The translations under genes and the position numbers were made by a program. From Amorphus sp040750475 (GTDB lineage Bacteria; Pseudomonadota; Alphaproteobacteria; Rhizobiales; Amorphaceae): 64,000 nt of DNA. The number at the start of each line of letters is the position of its first letter. The first letter of the stretch is position 1. The DNA lies in NCBI RefSeq assembly GCF_040750475.1, contig NZ_JABJVY010000001.1:434001-498000 (forward strand). Direction: 5' to 3'. Of the stretch, positions 25,888 through 35,375 are shown one piece after another. The notes below the pieces were generated by a model. That model did no database searches. It was not told the origin of the DNA and saw only the letters and a program-made list of their open reading frames with translations.

Positions 25888-26992
25888 CCGCCGCGACCTC
25901 CGCGCGCCGGGGCATTAATCGAGCATCGGAGCGTGGAGCCGACGTCCGCGTCAAACACTCCACCGCCGTGTCCCACGAAATATCGAAGTCGGCGTAGCGC
26001 TGGCATCCCGCCAAGCCCATCCGCTCGCATAGTGCGGGATCATCGGCCGCCTCCTTGATCGCGTCAGCCAGAGCCTCCGCCGTCGGATCACATATCCAAC
26101 CCTCTTTGCCGTGACGGACAAATTCCAGCGGTCCTCCACAGTCGGTCGTGACAATGAGAGGCTTTGCGGACAGCATTCCTTCGAGGCTTACATAGCCATA
26201 ATCTTCGTCAACCGGAGTATAAATGACCGCCCGAGCGCCGGCGTAAAGTTCAATCATATGCTCGTCGCTGATGCCGCCAAGCCACTCAACACTCCTATCG
26301 ATACCAAGATCGATCGCTTTTTGCCTCAGCTCGTCCAAATAGCTCTGAGAGTCCGGAGGGCCAGCAAAGACCACGCGCAGCGGCGCACCGGCTCGCGCAA
26401 CCGCGTCGAGCACCAGCGCCTGGCGTTTCAGAGTATTGATCCGGCCAGGCACCAAAAGATAATCGCCGTAGCTGCCTGGCCGCAGCCGGTCCGCATTCGG
26501 CGGTGGATGGTAGAGCGGCTTTGACTCGATCCCGAGGAAGCGCTTCATCCGGGCGGCAACGTTGCCGGAATTTGCGTAGACGCGCGCGTTTGCCCTGCCC
26601 AGCTCGGACCGATCTTCCGCTTGTATCAGCTCGCGAAGGGCAAAAGCGTCCGGCTCGCCCAAAAGATCCGAAATCCCACTCTCCCAAAAGTCATAGGCCT
26701 GACGGTGCTGGTGCAGGACCCAGAAGACCTTATTCGGATGGTGAGCGAGCCAGGCGGGAAACTTTAGGCCGACCATAAGATCGACCGGCGCCCCTTCAAA
26801 ACGCTCAAGGTTAACGAGCTTGGCAGACAATATATGATCGACAAGGACCGTGCCCGGATACCACCGAAAGGGCAGAGTGACTTCGGTTGCCTCATGTCCG
26901 TGGCGCTCGAGCGCGAGACAGAGATTTCGGCCATGCCGTTCAGCTCCGCCATTGACGAACGGAACCTGTGTTCGAACTACGACGATCCGCAT
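25880..26992 (-). CDS. glycosyltransferase family 4
   Basis: A 370-residue GT-B glycosyltransferase. The N-terminus MRIVVVRTQVPFVNGGAERH has the GGAE motif of GT4. The C-terminal domain includes YLLVPGRINTLKRQALVLDAV, RSVEWLGGISDEHMIELYAGA and the E-x7-E motif as EDYGYVSLEGMLSAKPLIV, which binds the nucleotide-sugar. It starts with ATG at 26992, 5 bases after the stop of the coiled-coil methyltransferase gene, and overlaps the next glycosyltransferase. The three genes form one leftward operon for glycan assembly. Confidence 0.9.
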   Translation of the reverse strand: MRIVVVRTQVPFVNGGAERHGRNLCLALERHGHEATEVTLPFRWYPGTVLVDHILSAKLVNLERFEGAPVDLMVGLKFPAWLAHHPNKVFWVLHQHRQAYDFWESGISDLLGEPDAFALRELIQAEDRSELGRANARVYANSGNVAARMKRFLGIESKPLYHPPPNADRLRPGSYGDYLLVPGRINTLKRQALVLDAVARAGAPLRVVFAGPPDSQSYLDELRQKAIDLGIDRSVEWLGGISDEHMIELYAGARAVIYTPVDEDYGYVSLEGMLSAKPLIVTTDCGGPLEFVRHGKEGWICDPTAEALADAIKEAADDPALCERMGLAGCQRYADFDISWDTAVECLTRTSAPRSDARLMPRRAEVAAGE

Positions 26993-26997
26993 ATGCG

Positions 26998-28266
26998 TTA
27001 CGCGTCCGTGCCTGTCGGATTTGGCTTCATTCCCAACACCGCCAAGTCTTGGGGCCCGAACAGCAGACCTGCCACCTCAGGATCAATCTTTTTCTCTCGG
27101 AAATAGGACTCGAGCTTCTCGTGCGGATGCAAGTCTCGCGTCTCAACGGGATGAAAACCGACCGTGTCGAGGAGCGTTGTCAGCACAGGTCCCGGCAGCG
27201 GACGGATATGGGTTGGATCCATGTAGAAGCTCTTCGCGCTGACGAGAAGGCTGCTCGCATTGGGTGTCTCGAACAACAATAGGCCGCCGGGCGCGAGAAC
27301 CCGCAGGCACTCCTGAGTAATCCAGGCGACGGTTCTAAACGGTAGATGCTCCACAACGTGGTGTGCCGTGATCATGCCGTAAGACGCATCTGCGGCTTCC
27401 GCCAAAAATGCACAAGCGTCGCCTTCCAGAACATCGAGACCGTGAGCGCGCGCTTCGGCGACCTGGAGCGAGTTCGAATCAACCCCGGTCGCCGCTATAT
27501 CGACGCTTCCCATGAGCTCCAGCCACTCTCCACGGCCGCAACCGAGATCCAACACCCCTTTCCCTGTTCGTTCAACAGCCGCCCGCGCATCCGGCAGGTA
27601 AACCGTCAACCGCCGCACAATTTCTTCTCGCGACCCGCGAAAGCGCGCCTCGAGACGGTTGTAGAAATAATCCAGCAGGGCGTTGAGGCCTTCCGAGGTA
27701 GGCTCCTCCGACGGCGGCGGTTTCGGGCCACCATATCGAATATTATCAAGCTTCTGGTCCAAGCCCGTATAGGCGCGCGCCATCAGCGCCTGTTCGAATT
27801 TCGCATTCTCCGATATCTCGGAGATTTGTCGATTTAAAGATTCTGAAAGATCGCTCAGCCTGCCATCGACCTGTTCCGCCGCGGAACGATATCGATCGTC
27901 AAAACCATCCGATGCTTCTTGAAGTCGCTCTTCGAGCTTTTGTGTGAGCGCGTGCTGGGATTGCTCTAATTTATTTGCTATATTTTCAATTTCGGAAAGC
28001 CGTTGAGACACGTCATCGATCTGATCGCGCATATCCTCGCGAATTCGTCGCTCGAACGAATCCATATCGGCGTTTGCAAGTGCAACAACGCGCTCCGTAA
28101 ACTCATTCGCCTGGTCGCGCAGGCCAGCGGATAGAAGGTCGCTTTCGAGCGCCAGTCGCTTAACCTGTTTGGACGTAACGCCGATTTTTGGGAACGCACT
28201 AAAAAACCATTTTATCTTTTTAAGTACGGGCGCCTTTCTGGGATCTGGGTTATCCACGGCTTTCAT
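26998..28266 (-). CDS. coiled-coil methyltransferase (WbdD-like layout)
   Basis: A 422-residue protein. Residues about 45-175 are charged heptad-like sequence (for example DDVSQRLSEIENIANKLEQS), predicted coiled coil. A class I methyltransferase follows, with motif I VLDLGCGRGEWLELM near 240, then ITAHHVVEHLP and LRVLAPGGLLLFETPN. Methyltransferases joined to long coiled coils are known from O-antigen chain-length terminators such as WbdD, where the coil acts as a ruler. Here the coil is N-terminal and no kinase domain is seen. It is first in an operon with two GT4 enzymes. A chain-capping role is inferred from layout and neighbours. Confidence 0.8.
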   Translation of the reverse strand: MKAVDNPDPRKAPVLKKIKWFFSAFPKIGVTSKQVKRLALESDLLSAGLRDQANEFTERVVALANADMDSFERRIREDMRDQIDDVSQRLSEIENIANKLEQSQHALTQKLEERLQEASDGFDDRYRSAAEQVDGRLSDLSESLNRQISEISENAKFEQALMARAYTGLDQKLDNIRYGGPKPPPSEEPTSEGLNALLDYFYNRLEARFRGSREEIVRRLTVYLPDARAAVERTGKGVLDLGCGRGEWLELMGSVDIAATGVDSNSLQVAEARAHGLDVLEGDACAFLAEAADASYGMITAHHVVEHLPFRTVAWITQECLRVLAPGGLLLFETPNASSLLVSAKSFYMDPTHIRPLPGPVLTTLLDTVGFHPVETRDLHPHEKLESYFREKKIDPEVAGLLFGPQDLAVLGMKPNPTGTDA

Positions 28267-28511
28267 TTGCTAATCCCAATTTGTCCACACCGGTCGCTTT
28301 CCGATTGGCTCCGCGACAAACATTCATTGTTTCTAAAAAAGGCTAGTTACACAGACAGCCCCGTAGCCGCAATCGTTCAGATTTCAGAGGCCCAAATGCA
28401 GCGCACCTCGGAGAGGCGAGACCATCTCACCCCGCCCCCGCGCCACAATATCGCCCTCAAGAAAAGAAACCCTCAGTAGCAGACTGCCATTCGAACGAGC
28501 AGAGGTAGGTC

Positions 28512-28829
28512 ATGATTGTGGTGTATGCAATTTTTTTTGCGGCTGCCGGCTTTTTTGGGGCGTCTGCAGCGACTGCGCAAAATTGCTCAATCCCCGCTGC
28601 CGAGGGGGATGCAACGGAGATCGCGCAACACGGAGGAGGTACCTTGTATAAAAATGCCTGCGGTGAGCGCTACGAGACAGGTTACTATCTCGAAGGCAAT
28701 ACGCTGATCCTCCCGAGAGGTGGTCGTCATACAGTGGAGGCGTCGTCACAGGACGAGGCGGAGGCAATACTGCGGCAAGCTTACGGCCTAATCGGAGAAC
28801 GGGGCGATTTGGTCCGGACAAAATGGTAA
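28512..28829 (+). CDS. small secreted protein of unknown function
   Basis: A 105-residue protein beginning MIVVYAIFFAAAGFFGASAATAQ, a clear signal peptide with an Ala-x-Ala cleavage site near residue 22. The mature part (about 83 residues) has two cysteines (NCSIP, NACGERYE) that could form a disulfide, then YYLEGNTLILPRGGRHTVEAS and a helical end. I do not recognise the family. A purine-rich ribosome-binding stretch (agaggtagg) precedes the ATG. It stands alone, divergent from the glycan operon. Confidence 0.7.
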   Translation: MIVVYAIFFAAAGFFGASAATAQNCSIPAAEGDATEIAQHGGGTLYKNACGERYETGYYLEGNTLILPRGGRHTVEASSQDEAEAILRQAYGLIGERGDLVRTKW

Positions 28830-29373
28830 TCGGCTTATCCTGCACGATACGCGCATCTTAACCGCCGAATTGCCTTTGACGGAACCGAGGGCACCGAGCC
28901 GAAGGACAGAAATCGACAACGGCGCCGTCCCAACCCGGGATATCCATGAGCTAAAGATCGGACACGAGGCCCCGCCAGCTTGCGTCGACCATAACCGCTG
29001 GCGATTTTCGGCCCTTCGCCGTCATTCCGGGCTCTTGCCGCGCCGGACGGCTCCGCGACGTCGGTTTCGGAGCGCAGGTGTTCCCGGCCATAGCGTCGCT
29101 CCGTGATTGGGAGCCACGCTGCGCTTCCCAACCCGGCTCCAAACAGTCTCTTAACCCATCGCCACCCGGTCATTCGACCTTCTGCGATAGGTTCGAAAAA
29201 TTACGCCGTATTGGGCATCGATAGGTCCACCAATGTTGGCATCATTGACCCGTTCGGGCCTGAACGGCTCTCCCGCGCGGCGTCTGGCCCCATAGCCTAC
29301 TCGCTTGCCCTTTGAGCCGCTGACCGAAAACGGTTATTCCTCGTTCCGCATTTTAGGTTCAGCCTCTGTCGGC
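28830..29373. other. gene-poor spacer
   Basis: About 540 bases with no recognisable gene. GC is moderate and short frames overlap on both strands. Nothing firm is seen. Confidence 0.5.
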
Positions 29374-30915
29374 TCATAGGACACGAAGCATCTTCAAAAT
29401 TGGAAGCAGCTCTTCGGTAAATTTTGAAGCCCTTTCCTCAAGCTCCACGAGATTGTCTGCCGTCTCGATAATCGGCTTGCCATTTTTGACAATCCTTTGG
29501 TTCTGCGAACTCAGTATGTTCCAGGCGTACTCGGCCAAGTCGCGAGTTTCGCTTCGCCCTTCGTATAGCCCCAAAATAAATAATTGGAACGCGCGCGAGA
29601 CATGAATGCCGGCTCCGGTCACCGGCGAGCACAACCAATTCAAATCACTTGAATCTTTCGCGCGCTCAAGAATAGCTTTATTTAAAGCCCGCGTTCGCTC
29701 ATATCGCACTTCGTCGCCTTCAGGCGACAAGCAGGGCTGACAATCTCCCTTCCCAACGAGTACAGCCAATGCCTCGCGCAAACGCCCGCTGCCAAGCTTA
29801 GAAACAACCGGGAGCTCGCTCATTTCCCGGACAGTTCTGGGCCCTTGTGCAAGGGCTTCAATTATTGGCTCATAGACATCCTTCTGCAAGGCAGCTTCTC
29901 CGTGAGCCGCCTTTATCTTCAATTGAATCTTTCCTGCCGTTTGCGACAATGCGAAGCGCTGACCGAGCCAAAGTTGCTCTGCTTGAAGCGATCGAAGAGG
30001 AACAGATCCTTTAATATATATGTCTCTACGAAACTGCTGATTTGTTATATAGTCTCGGACAGTTTCCGCGACGAACGGATCGTCAATTTGATCCAATAAC
30101 TTTTGCTGCTCCGCAGTGAGCCCTACGCCTGGGATATGGTCAAGAATATTGGCAGAGCCTAGATAGGTGAGCTTCGCGCGCGCCATGTCTTCCGCAACAT
30201 CTGCGTGGGCAAAGGCACTCCAATCTCTATTAAAATATTCGTGAGAAATATAACTTTTATTTCCACTCTTAATTCCCTCATATCGCTCCTTTAAGCCGGA
30301 ATGTGATTGAAAATACCTCGAATCCGCCTCTATGATTTTATCAACGATCGAAAATGCCTTATTCAACCTGGCCTTAGTGCCCGCCTCCTCGCCCTTTCCC
30401 GCCAAAACCATCAACTTTCGGAGTGGAGTGACCGAGGCCCATCCCGGCAGGCAGTTGTAGGAACAATAAACAATTCCGCCGATTTTAAGTTTTTTACTTA
30501 TAAATTTAAGTATCTCTTCTCTATTTTTGGCGCTTATCCAGCTATAAACCCCATGAAACGCAATGATATCGACATATTCTGGCAGCTCATATGCGGCTTC
30601 AAACTCCGAAAAACTCATATCATAGAAATGAATATTCTTTGTTCCAGCCTCATCGGCGAGCGCTTTCGCCCCCGCAATTTGTGTCGGATTGAAATCGGTG
30701 ACATAGAAACGGATATGCGGATTGGCTGCGGCAAGCAGGTTTGCGGAAAACCCTTGCCCACAGCCGAGTTCGCAATAGGTGAGCGTTTGATCCGCCTGCG
30801 GCCCGGATATACCCCGAAAGAGAGAGACAAAGCTCAATAGCGATGGCGAAAGCTCTCGATAATACCCGTGCGTATAGCCGATATCCGCCACATACCCGTC
30901 GGTCCAAGACACCAT
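29374..30915 (-). CDS. methyltransferase with regulatory domain
   Basis: A 513-residue protein. It begins MVSWTDGYVADIGYTHGYYREL, then motif I YCELGCGQGFSANLLAAANP near 47-66 and VDIIAFHGVYSWISAKNRE. The stretch LKIGGIVYCSYNCLPGW is characteristic of the family that couples a methyltransferase to a 'methyltransferase regulatory domain' (PF10119), followed by a C-terminal segment. These proteins occur in surface polysaccharide loci. The ATG at 30915 has a strong ribosome-binding site (gggagg). The gene is among the lowest in GC of the window, supporting foreign origin for the island. Target unknown. Confidence 0.85.
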   Translation of the reverse strand: MVSWTDGYVADIGYTHGYYRELSPSLLSFVSLFRGISGPQADQTLTYCELGCGQGFSANLLAAANPHIRFYVTDFNPTQIAGAKALADEAGTKNIHFYDMSFSEFEAAYELPEYVDIIAFHGVYSWISAKNREEILKFISKKLKIGGIVYCSYNCLPGWASVTPLRKLMVLAGKGEEAGTKARLNKAFSIVDKIIEADSRYFQSHSGLKERYEGIKSGNKSYISHEYFNRDWSAFAHADVAEDMARAKLTYLGSANILDHIPGVGLTAEQQKLLDQIDDPFVAETVRDYITNQQFRRDIYIKGSVPLRSLQAEQLWLGQRFALSQTAGKIQLKIKAAHGEAALQKDVYEPIIEALAQGPRTVREMSELPVVSKLGSGRLREALAVLVGKGDCQPCLSPEGDEVRYERTRALNKAILERAKDSSDLNWLCSPVTGAGIHVSRAFQLFILGLYEGRSETRDLAEYAWNILSSQNQRIVKNGKPIIETADNLVELEERASKFTEELLPILKMLRVL

Positions 30916-31275
30916 ATTTGCCTCCCTATGCGGCACCACTCTAGAAATTCGAAAACCGGCCACATTCGATGGCGGCCGTAATCAGCAGACATCTGCAATG
31001 TCCACCCATTTCACCTCCCGCGACAACCCTAAGTCACGAACTCAAAATCCGTACGTCTTGTGCGGAGGTGACTTGGTTGACTGTCAGGATCAAGGCACCA
31101 GAAATCTGCGCGATTTTGCCGTCCCCGCCTCTTCGAGGGGGCAAACTCTTGCGATGCAAGCAGTCGGGCAAATCCCCCCATTCCGTGAGCTCTCCAGGAA
31201 AAGGCGCTGCGATTTTTCCGTTCCGGAAACCGGCCTTTCCTTCGGCCGCATTTTCCTGCGCCTTTGCGCGAAAGG

Positions 31276-31541
31276 CGTGTCGTCGGCGTCCATGAGATCG
31301 ATGAAACGAACCGATAGGCCGTGGAGATCGACGGCCAGGTCGAGCGTGCGGTTCAGGCCGCCTTTGGCCCGAGCAGACGCCTACCCCCTTAGTGCTGGCA
31401 GCCTGAGGGTCGCGCCTTGATATGGCTGGCGTCGATCGCCCGACACTCCAGTTCGAGATTGCCGATAAAACTCCCCAACAGGCGCGACCGAGCGGCGAGA
31501 TCGCGTCGGCGATCGAACCGGCTGACCACACTGTTCCGATG
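31276..31541 (-). pseudogene. degenerate IS5-family transposase remnant
   Basis: Read leftward, one frame gives NSVVSRFDRRRDLAAR and then ECRAIDASHIKARPSG before a stop at 31389-31391. A second frame gives ARAKGGLNRTLDLAVDLHG and LSVRFIDLMDADD (31276-31374). IDAxHIKxHP followed by KGGLNxKLHLAVDxHG is the hallmark of IS5-type transposases, so the two pieces are one broken gene with a frameshift and stop. Terminal repeats and the rest of the element were not found. It lies at the right edge of the low-GC island, in the 740-base gap before the hydroxylase gene. Confidence 0.65.
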
Positions 31542-31652
31542 AGCGGATTACGGCGGCAGATCTCCCCACGGACCCTTGATTGGACAATGCCGACCGCGAC
31601 GCCACATTAGCACGATCGCAGATGTGAAGTCGCCGATTGACCGCCGCGTTCG

Positions 31653-32510
31653 ATGCCCGCTGTTCTCGCTCATGAGCCCTTGATCCGCCTCGTCGCCTTC
31701 CTCGCCATTCTGGCGGCGATGGCGATTGCGGAAATCGCCGCACCGCGTCGACGCCGGGAGATCCCGCGCTTGGTGCGCTGGAGCAACAATCTCGGGCTGG
31801 TGATCGTCGATACGCTCGCGCTGCGGCTCGCCTTTCCCGTGCTCGCAGTCGGGGTCGCGCTGTCGGTCGATGCCCACGGCTTTGGTCTTCTGAACTGGCT
31901 CGACGTTCCCGAGGGCATGGCGATCGTTATCGCCTTCATCGTGCTCGACCTGGCGATCTACGGCCAGCACGTGGCTTTTCATGCCGTACCGGCGCTCTGG
32001 CGCGTGCACCGGATGCACCACGCCGATCTCGAAATCGACGTGACAACAGGACTGCGCTTCCATCCCATCGAAATCCTGTTGTCGATGGCCTTCAAGCTCG
32101 CGGTGGTGGCGCTGATTGGCGCGCCGGCCGTCGCCGTCCTCCTGTTCGAAGTCGTGCTCAACGCCATGGCGATGTTCAACCACGCCAATTTGCGCCTGCC
32201 GGAAGGGATCGATCGGCTCCTGCGGCTGGTGGTGGTCACGCCGGACATGCACCGGGTCCACCACTCCATCGAGCGCCGGGAGACCGATTCCAATTACGGC
32301 TTCAATCTTTCCGTCTGGGACCGGCTGTTCAAGACCTACATTCCGCAGCCCAAGGCCGGACACGACCGCATGACAATCGGGTTGCCGCTGTTCCGCACCC
32401 GCCGCGACCTCTGGCTCGACCGAATGCTGATCCAGCCATTTCGTGGCAACGCAGACGCCGGCGCCTCCACTCCCCCTCCGCGCGAGCGCGAACAGCACCT
32501 CTCATCGTGA
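31653..32510 (+). CDS. sterol desaturase / fatty acid hydroxylase family protein
   Basis: A 285-residue integral membrane di-iron enzyme. The histidine clusters of the FA_hydroxylase superfamily are present in order: HVAFHAVPALWRVHRMHHAD near residues 110-129, FNHAN near 171 and DMHRVHHSIERRE near 195. Four hydrophobic segments flank them. Such enzymes hydroxylate or desaturate lipids such as sterols, carotenoids or ornithine lipids; the substrate cannot be told. The ATG at 31653 follows the broken IS5 sequence and may have lost its original promoter. Confidence 0.9.
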   Translation: MPAVLAHEPLIRLVAFLAILAAMAIAEIAAPRRRREIPRLVRWSNNLGLVIVDTLALRLAFPVLAVGVALSVDAHGFGLLNWLDVPEGMAIVIAFIVLDLAIYGQHVAFHAVPALWRVHRMHHADLEIDVTTGLRFHPIEILLSMAFKLAVVALIGAPAVAVLLFEVVLNAMAMFNHANLRLPEGIDRLLRLVVVTPDMHRVHHSIERRETDSNYGFNLSVWDRLFKTYIPQPKAGHDRMTIGLPLFRTRRDLWLDRMLIQPFRGNADAGASTPPPREREQHLSS

Positions 32511-32758
32511 GCCGCGATTGATCCGCGGCCGGGTCCGTGAAGGGCAATTCACGGGATGCCAACCCAGGGCGCGGGGCGGCCTCCCTGACGCACCCGGCCC
32601 TTGTCAGAAAAGCTTCAGAAAACCGACATTGCACTGCAGCATGGCCGTTACAACGCGGCGATACGGTCCTGCCATTCTCGCCCGGACGGCGTGATCGCGC
32701 CGCTTAACCGGCCGGTCTGCCGTCCAAGACACGTTTCGTTTTGGAAAGGACCGACTGG

Positions 32759-34081
32759 ATGCGCACGCTCGTTGCCATCGGATTGCTCGCCGCCGCCATT
32801 TTGCCGGCCGCCGCCCAGCAGGAATATCCGGCCACGCTGACCGGCCATGCCGTGCTGCCGGCCGAATCGCTGACCCCCACCCCGGCCGATGCGCCGGCCG
32901 CGATGAAGGTCTCCGGCAAGTTTACCGGCGACACCCCGGCCCGGCTGACCTCGGAGCCGACCGACGGCGCCGAACTGCCGTTCAACGGCCAGCCGCTGCA
33001 GGGATTCTCCGGCATCAAGACCCTCGGCGACGGCACCTATATGGTGCTGACCGACAACGGCTTCGGCAAAAAGGTCAACTCGCCCGACGCCATGCTGATG
33101 TTCCACCACGTGAAGCCGGACTTTAAGACCGGCAAGGTGGAAATCCTGGAGACGACCTTCCTGAAGGACCCGAACAAGGTGGTGCCGTTCCTGATCGCCA
33201 ACGAGGCGAGCGACGAGCGCTATCTGACGGGGTGGGACCTCGACACCGAGGGCTTCCAGCCGATCGACGATCTCGTGTTCATCGGCGATGAATTTGGTCC
33301 CTATCTCGTCGCGGTCGACCGCAAGACGGGCGTCGTGAAAGAGTTTTACGAGACGGAGCTCGACGGCAACACGGTCCGCTCGCCCGACAACTATGCGGTC
33401 TCGATGCCGAATCCGGACGGCAAGATGCCGGCGATCAACCTGAAGCGCTCCAAGGGCTTCGAGGGCTTCGCCGCCTCTCCGGACGGCAAGACGCTCTATC
33501 CGCTGCTGGAAGGCCCGATCTGGGATGCCGACGCGGCGTCCTACGAGAAGGTCGACGGCACGGAAGCCCTGCGCATCCTGGAGTTCAACGTCGCCGACCG
33601 GACCTTCACCGGCCGCTCCTGGCTCTATCCGCTGGAGGCCGACGGCCATGCCATCGGCGACTTCAACATGATCGACGCGACCCGCGGCCTGATCATCGAG
33701 CGCGACAACGGCCAGGGCGATGCCGACCAGGCCTGCGCCGACGGGCAGACCAACGCCTGCTTCGACAGCCCGGCCAAGTTCAAGCGGATCTACCTCATCA
33801 ACATGGACGGCGTTGAGTCCGGCCAGCCGGTGAAGAAGGTCGGCTACATCGACCTGATGAACATCCAGGACCCGAACGGCCTCGCCCGCCTCGGCAAGCG
33901 CGAGGACGGCCGCTTCACCTTCCCGTTCGTCACGATCGAGGACGTCGACCGGATCGACGAGACCCACATCATCGTCGCCAACGACAACAACTTCCCCTTC
34001 TCCAAGGGGCGGTCGGCCACCGAGCGCGACAACAACGAGTTCATGACCCTCGAGGTCGGCGACTTCCTGCAGGCGAAGTAA
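32759..34081 (+). CDS. secreted esterase-like protein of the phytase-like family (PF13449 type)
   Basis: A 440-residue protein with a signal peptide (MRTLVAIGLLAAAILPAAAQ). The body has repeated beta-propeller-like strands, including LQGFSGIKTLGDGTYMVLTDNGFG, FIGDEFGPYLVAVDRKTG, KGFEGFAASPDGKTLYPLLEG and a late TIEDVDRIDETHIIVANDNNFPF. This set is typical of 'esterase-like activity of phytase' proteins. The acidic residues could bind metal. The ATG at 32759 has ggaaagga 8 bases upstream. It is followed by a good terminator, so it is monocistronic. A second member of the family lies at 49258-50304. Confidence 0.88.
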   Translation: MRTLVAIGLLAAAILPAAAQQEYPATLTGHAVLPAESLTPTPADAPAAMKVSGKFTGDTPARLTSEPTDGAELPFNGQPLQGFSGIKTLGDGTYMVLTDNGFGKKVNSPDAMLMFHHVKPDFKTGKVEILETTFLKDPNKVVPFLIANEASDERYLTGWDLDTEGFQPIDDLVFIGDEFGPYLVAVDRKTGVVKEFYETELDGNTVRSPDNYAVSMPNPDGKMPAINLKRSKGFEGFAASPDGKTLYPLLEGPIWDADAASYEKVDGTEALRILEFNVADRTFTGRSWLYPLEADGHAIGDFNMIDATRGLIIERDNGQGDADQACADGQTNACFDSPAKFKRIYLINMDGVESGQPVKKVGYIDLMNIQDPNGLARLGKREDGRFTFPFVTIEDVDRIDETHIIVANDNNFPFSKGRSATERDNNEFMTLEVGDFLQAK

Positions 34082-34109
34082 GTCGCACCTCCGACAGACG
34101 ACTGACGAG

Positions 34110-34140
34110 ACGGCCCGTCGGGATCCCGGCGGGCCGTTTT
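34110..34140 (+). terminator. rho-independent terminator
   Basis: ACGGCCCG (34110-34117) pairs with CGGGCCGT (34130-34137), followed by a short T-run, 29 bases after the phytase-like gene. The rest of the gap up to the tRNA (about 290 bases) shows nothing further. Confidence 0.85.
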
Positions 34141-34434
34141 GCGTTTTCGCTCGCCACCGGCGGATTAGGCCGGCCGCGGCATCGGCCCGGTGTCAGTGAA
34201 AAGCGTGTGAGAAAGAAAGAGAGACGGGGCCTCGAATCTGCGCCCGCCCCGTCCCCCCTTCGCTCGAAAACGAGCTTCGGGCGGCGCCTTTCGCGCTGGC
34301 GCTATCGCCAGCGAATAACGCGGGAAGGCGACGGAATCAGACCGAACCGAAGGTTCGCAAAGCCCAACCGGGCCGCGCGGTCAGCGCCCCCTGTCGGAGG
34401 CGCGAGCGAAGCAATCTGCCGTGAGATAGAAAAT

Positions 34435-34510
<76 letters not shown>

Positions 34511-34620
34511 TTAAGTCGCCGGGCTTGGGAATGCCCCGGCGAGCGGGATCGGAACTTAGGTGCCCTTCGCGCCGGAATCAATAGCCCGTTTGTGGACTAT
34601 CCACCGCCGACGCGGTCCGA

Positions 34621-35028
34621 TCACCGATTTTCTTCGTCGTCCTCGACATCGCCGCGCACGACATCGGACACTTCGTCGTCCTCATCGTCCTCGTCAAGGA
34701 ACGTATCGTCCTCATCGTCCGGCAGATCGGTGTCGATCTCGTCGTCGTCATCGGGCGTCTCACGCCCGGCCGGCGCCGCATCTTCGTCGGCCTCTTCCAG
34801 CGAGACCAGCTCGACGTTGGCCTCCTCTTCGCTGGTTTCGGCTTCCGTCTCCGTCGCCGCTTCGCTGACCGCAGCCGCCTTGGCCGCGCGCGACGGCGTC
34901 GGTTGCTGCTGGGCAACGGCGAACAACGTGCCGCACTTCGGGCACACGATCGGATCCTTGTTGAGATCGTAATATTTGGCCCCGCAACCGGGGCACTGTC
35001 GTTTCGTGCCGAGCTCTGGTTTCGCCAC
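34621..35028 (-). CDS. TIGR02300 family (FYDLN acid) protein
   Basis: A 135-residue protein typical of alphaproteobacteria. The N-terminus MAKPELGTKRQCPGCGAKYYDLN holds a zinc-ribbon-like pair of CxxC motifs (CPGCG near 12-16 and CPKCG near 29-33) around the FYDLN-type motif, here KYYDLNKDPIVCP. The rest is a strongly acidic, disordered tail (runs of D and E from about 85). Function is unknown. It lies beside tRNA-Ala and is divergent from aroA, an order common in Rhizobiales. Confidence 0.93.
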   Translation of the reverse strand: MAKPELGTKRQCPGCGAKYYDLNKDPIVCPKCGTLFAVAQQQPTPSRAAKAAAVSEAATETEAETSEEEANVELVSLEEADEDAAPAGRETPDDDDEIDTDLPDDEDDTFLDEDDEDDEVSDVVRGDVEDDEENR

Positions 35029-35375
35029 GGAACCGCCTCGCGTTCTGAAATGAGGCGGCTCGAATACACAGAGCGCCTGCGCCTGTCAAAGCCGAATCGC
35101 ATGCAATCTGCCGATCGCAGATGCACGGAGCCCCACAAGCGCCGGATCGCGTGGCAAAATGCACGCAATTCGCACCGCTATAGACGGGCGCGAGCGGGGT
35201 GACGCCTTGCAAGCCTCATGCTAGCAAGCAGCTTCGAGTGGACCGAATTTGACATTCGAGTCTCGTTCGCGACGAGTGGACATGTCAATTTCAAAAGTCT
35301 CCCAACACGACCCTTTCGCGCGCCGCTTTGCCGCGGTACCCGCGCGCTCCTGTCATTCACGTTACGAGGGCTGAC
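35029..35375. other. divergent promoter region of the TIGR02300 gene and aroA
   Basis: About 350 bases between two divergent genes. A TTGACA at 35249-35254 is a possible -35 element for aroA, but no convincing -10 follows at proper spacing. Confidence 0.3.

Noticed and set aside
35249..35254. TTGACA as an aroA promoter
   Set aside because: No acceptable -10 element lies at the right spacing; kept only as a note in the gap entry.
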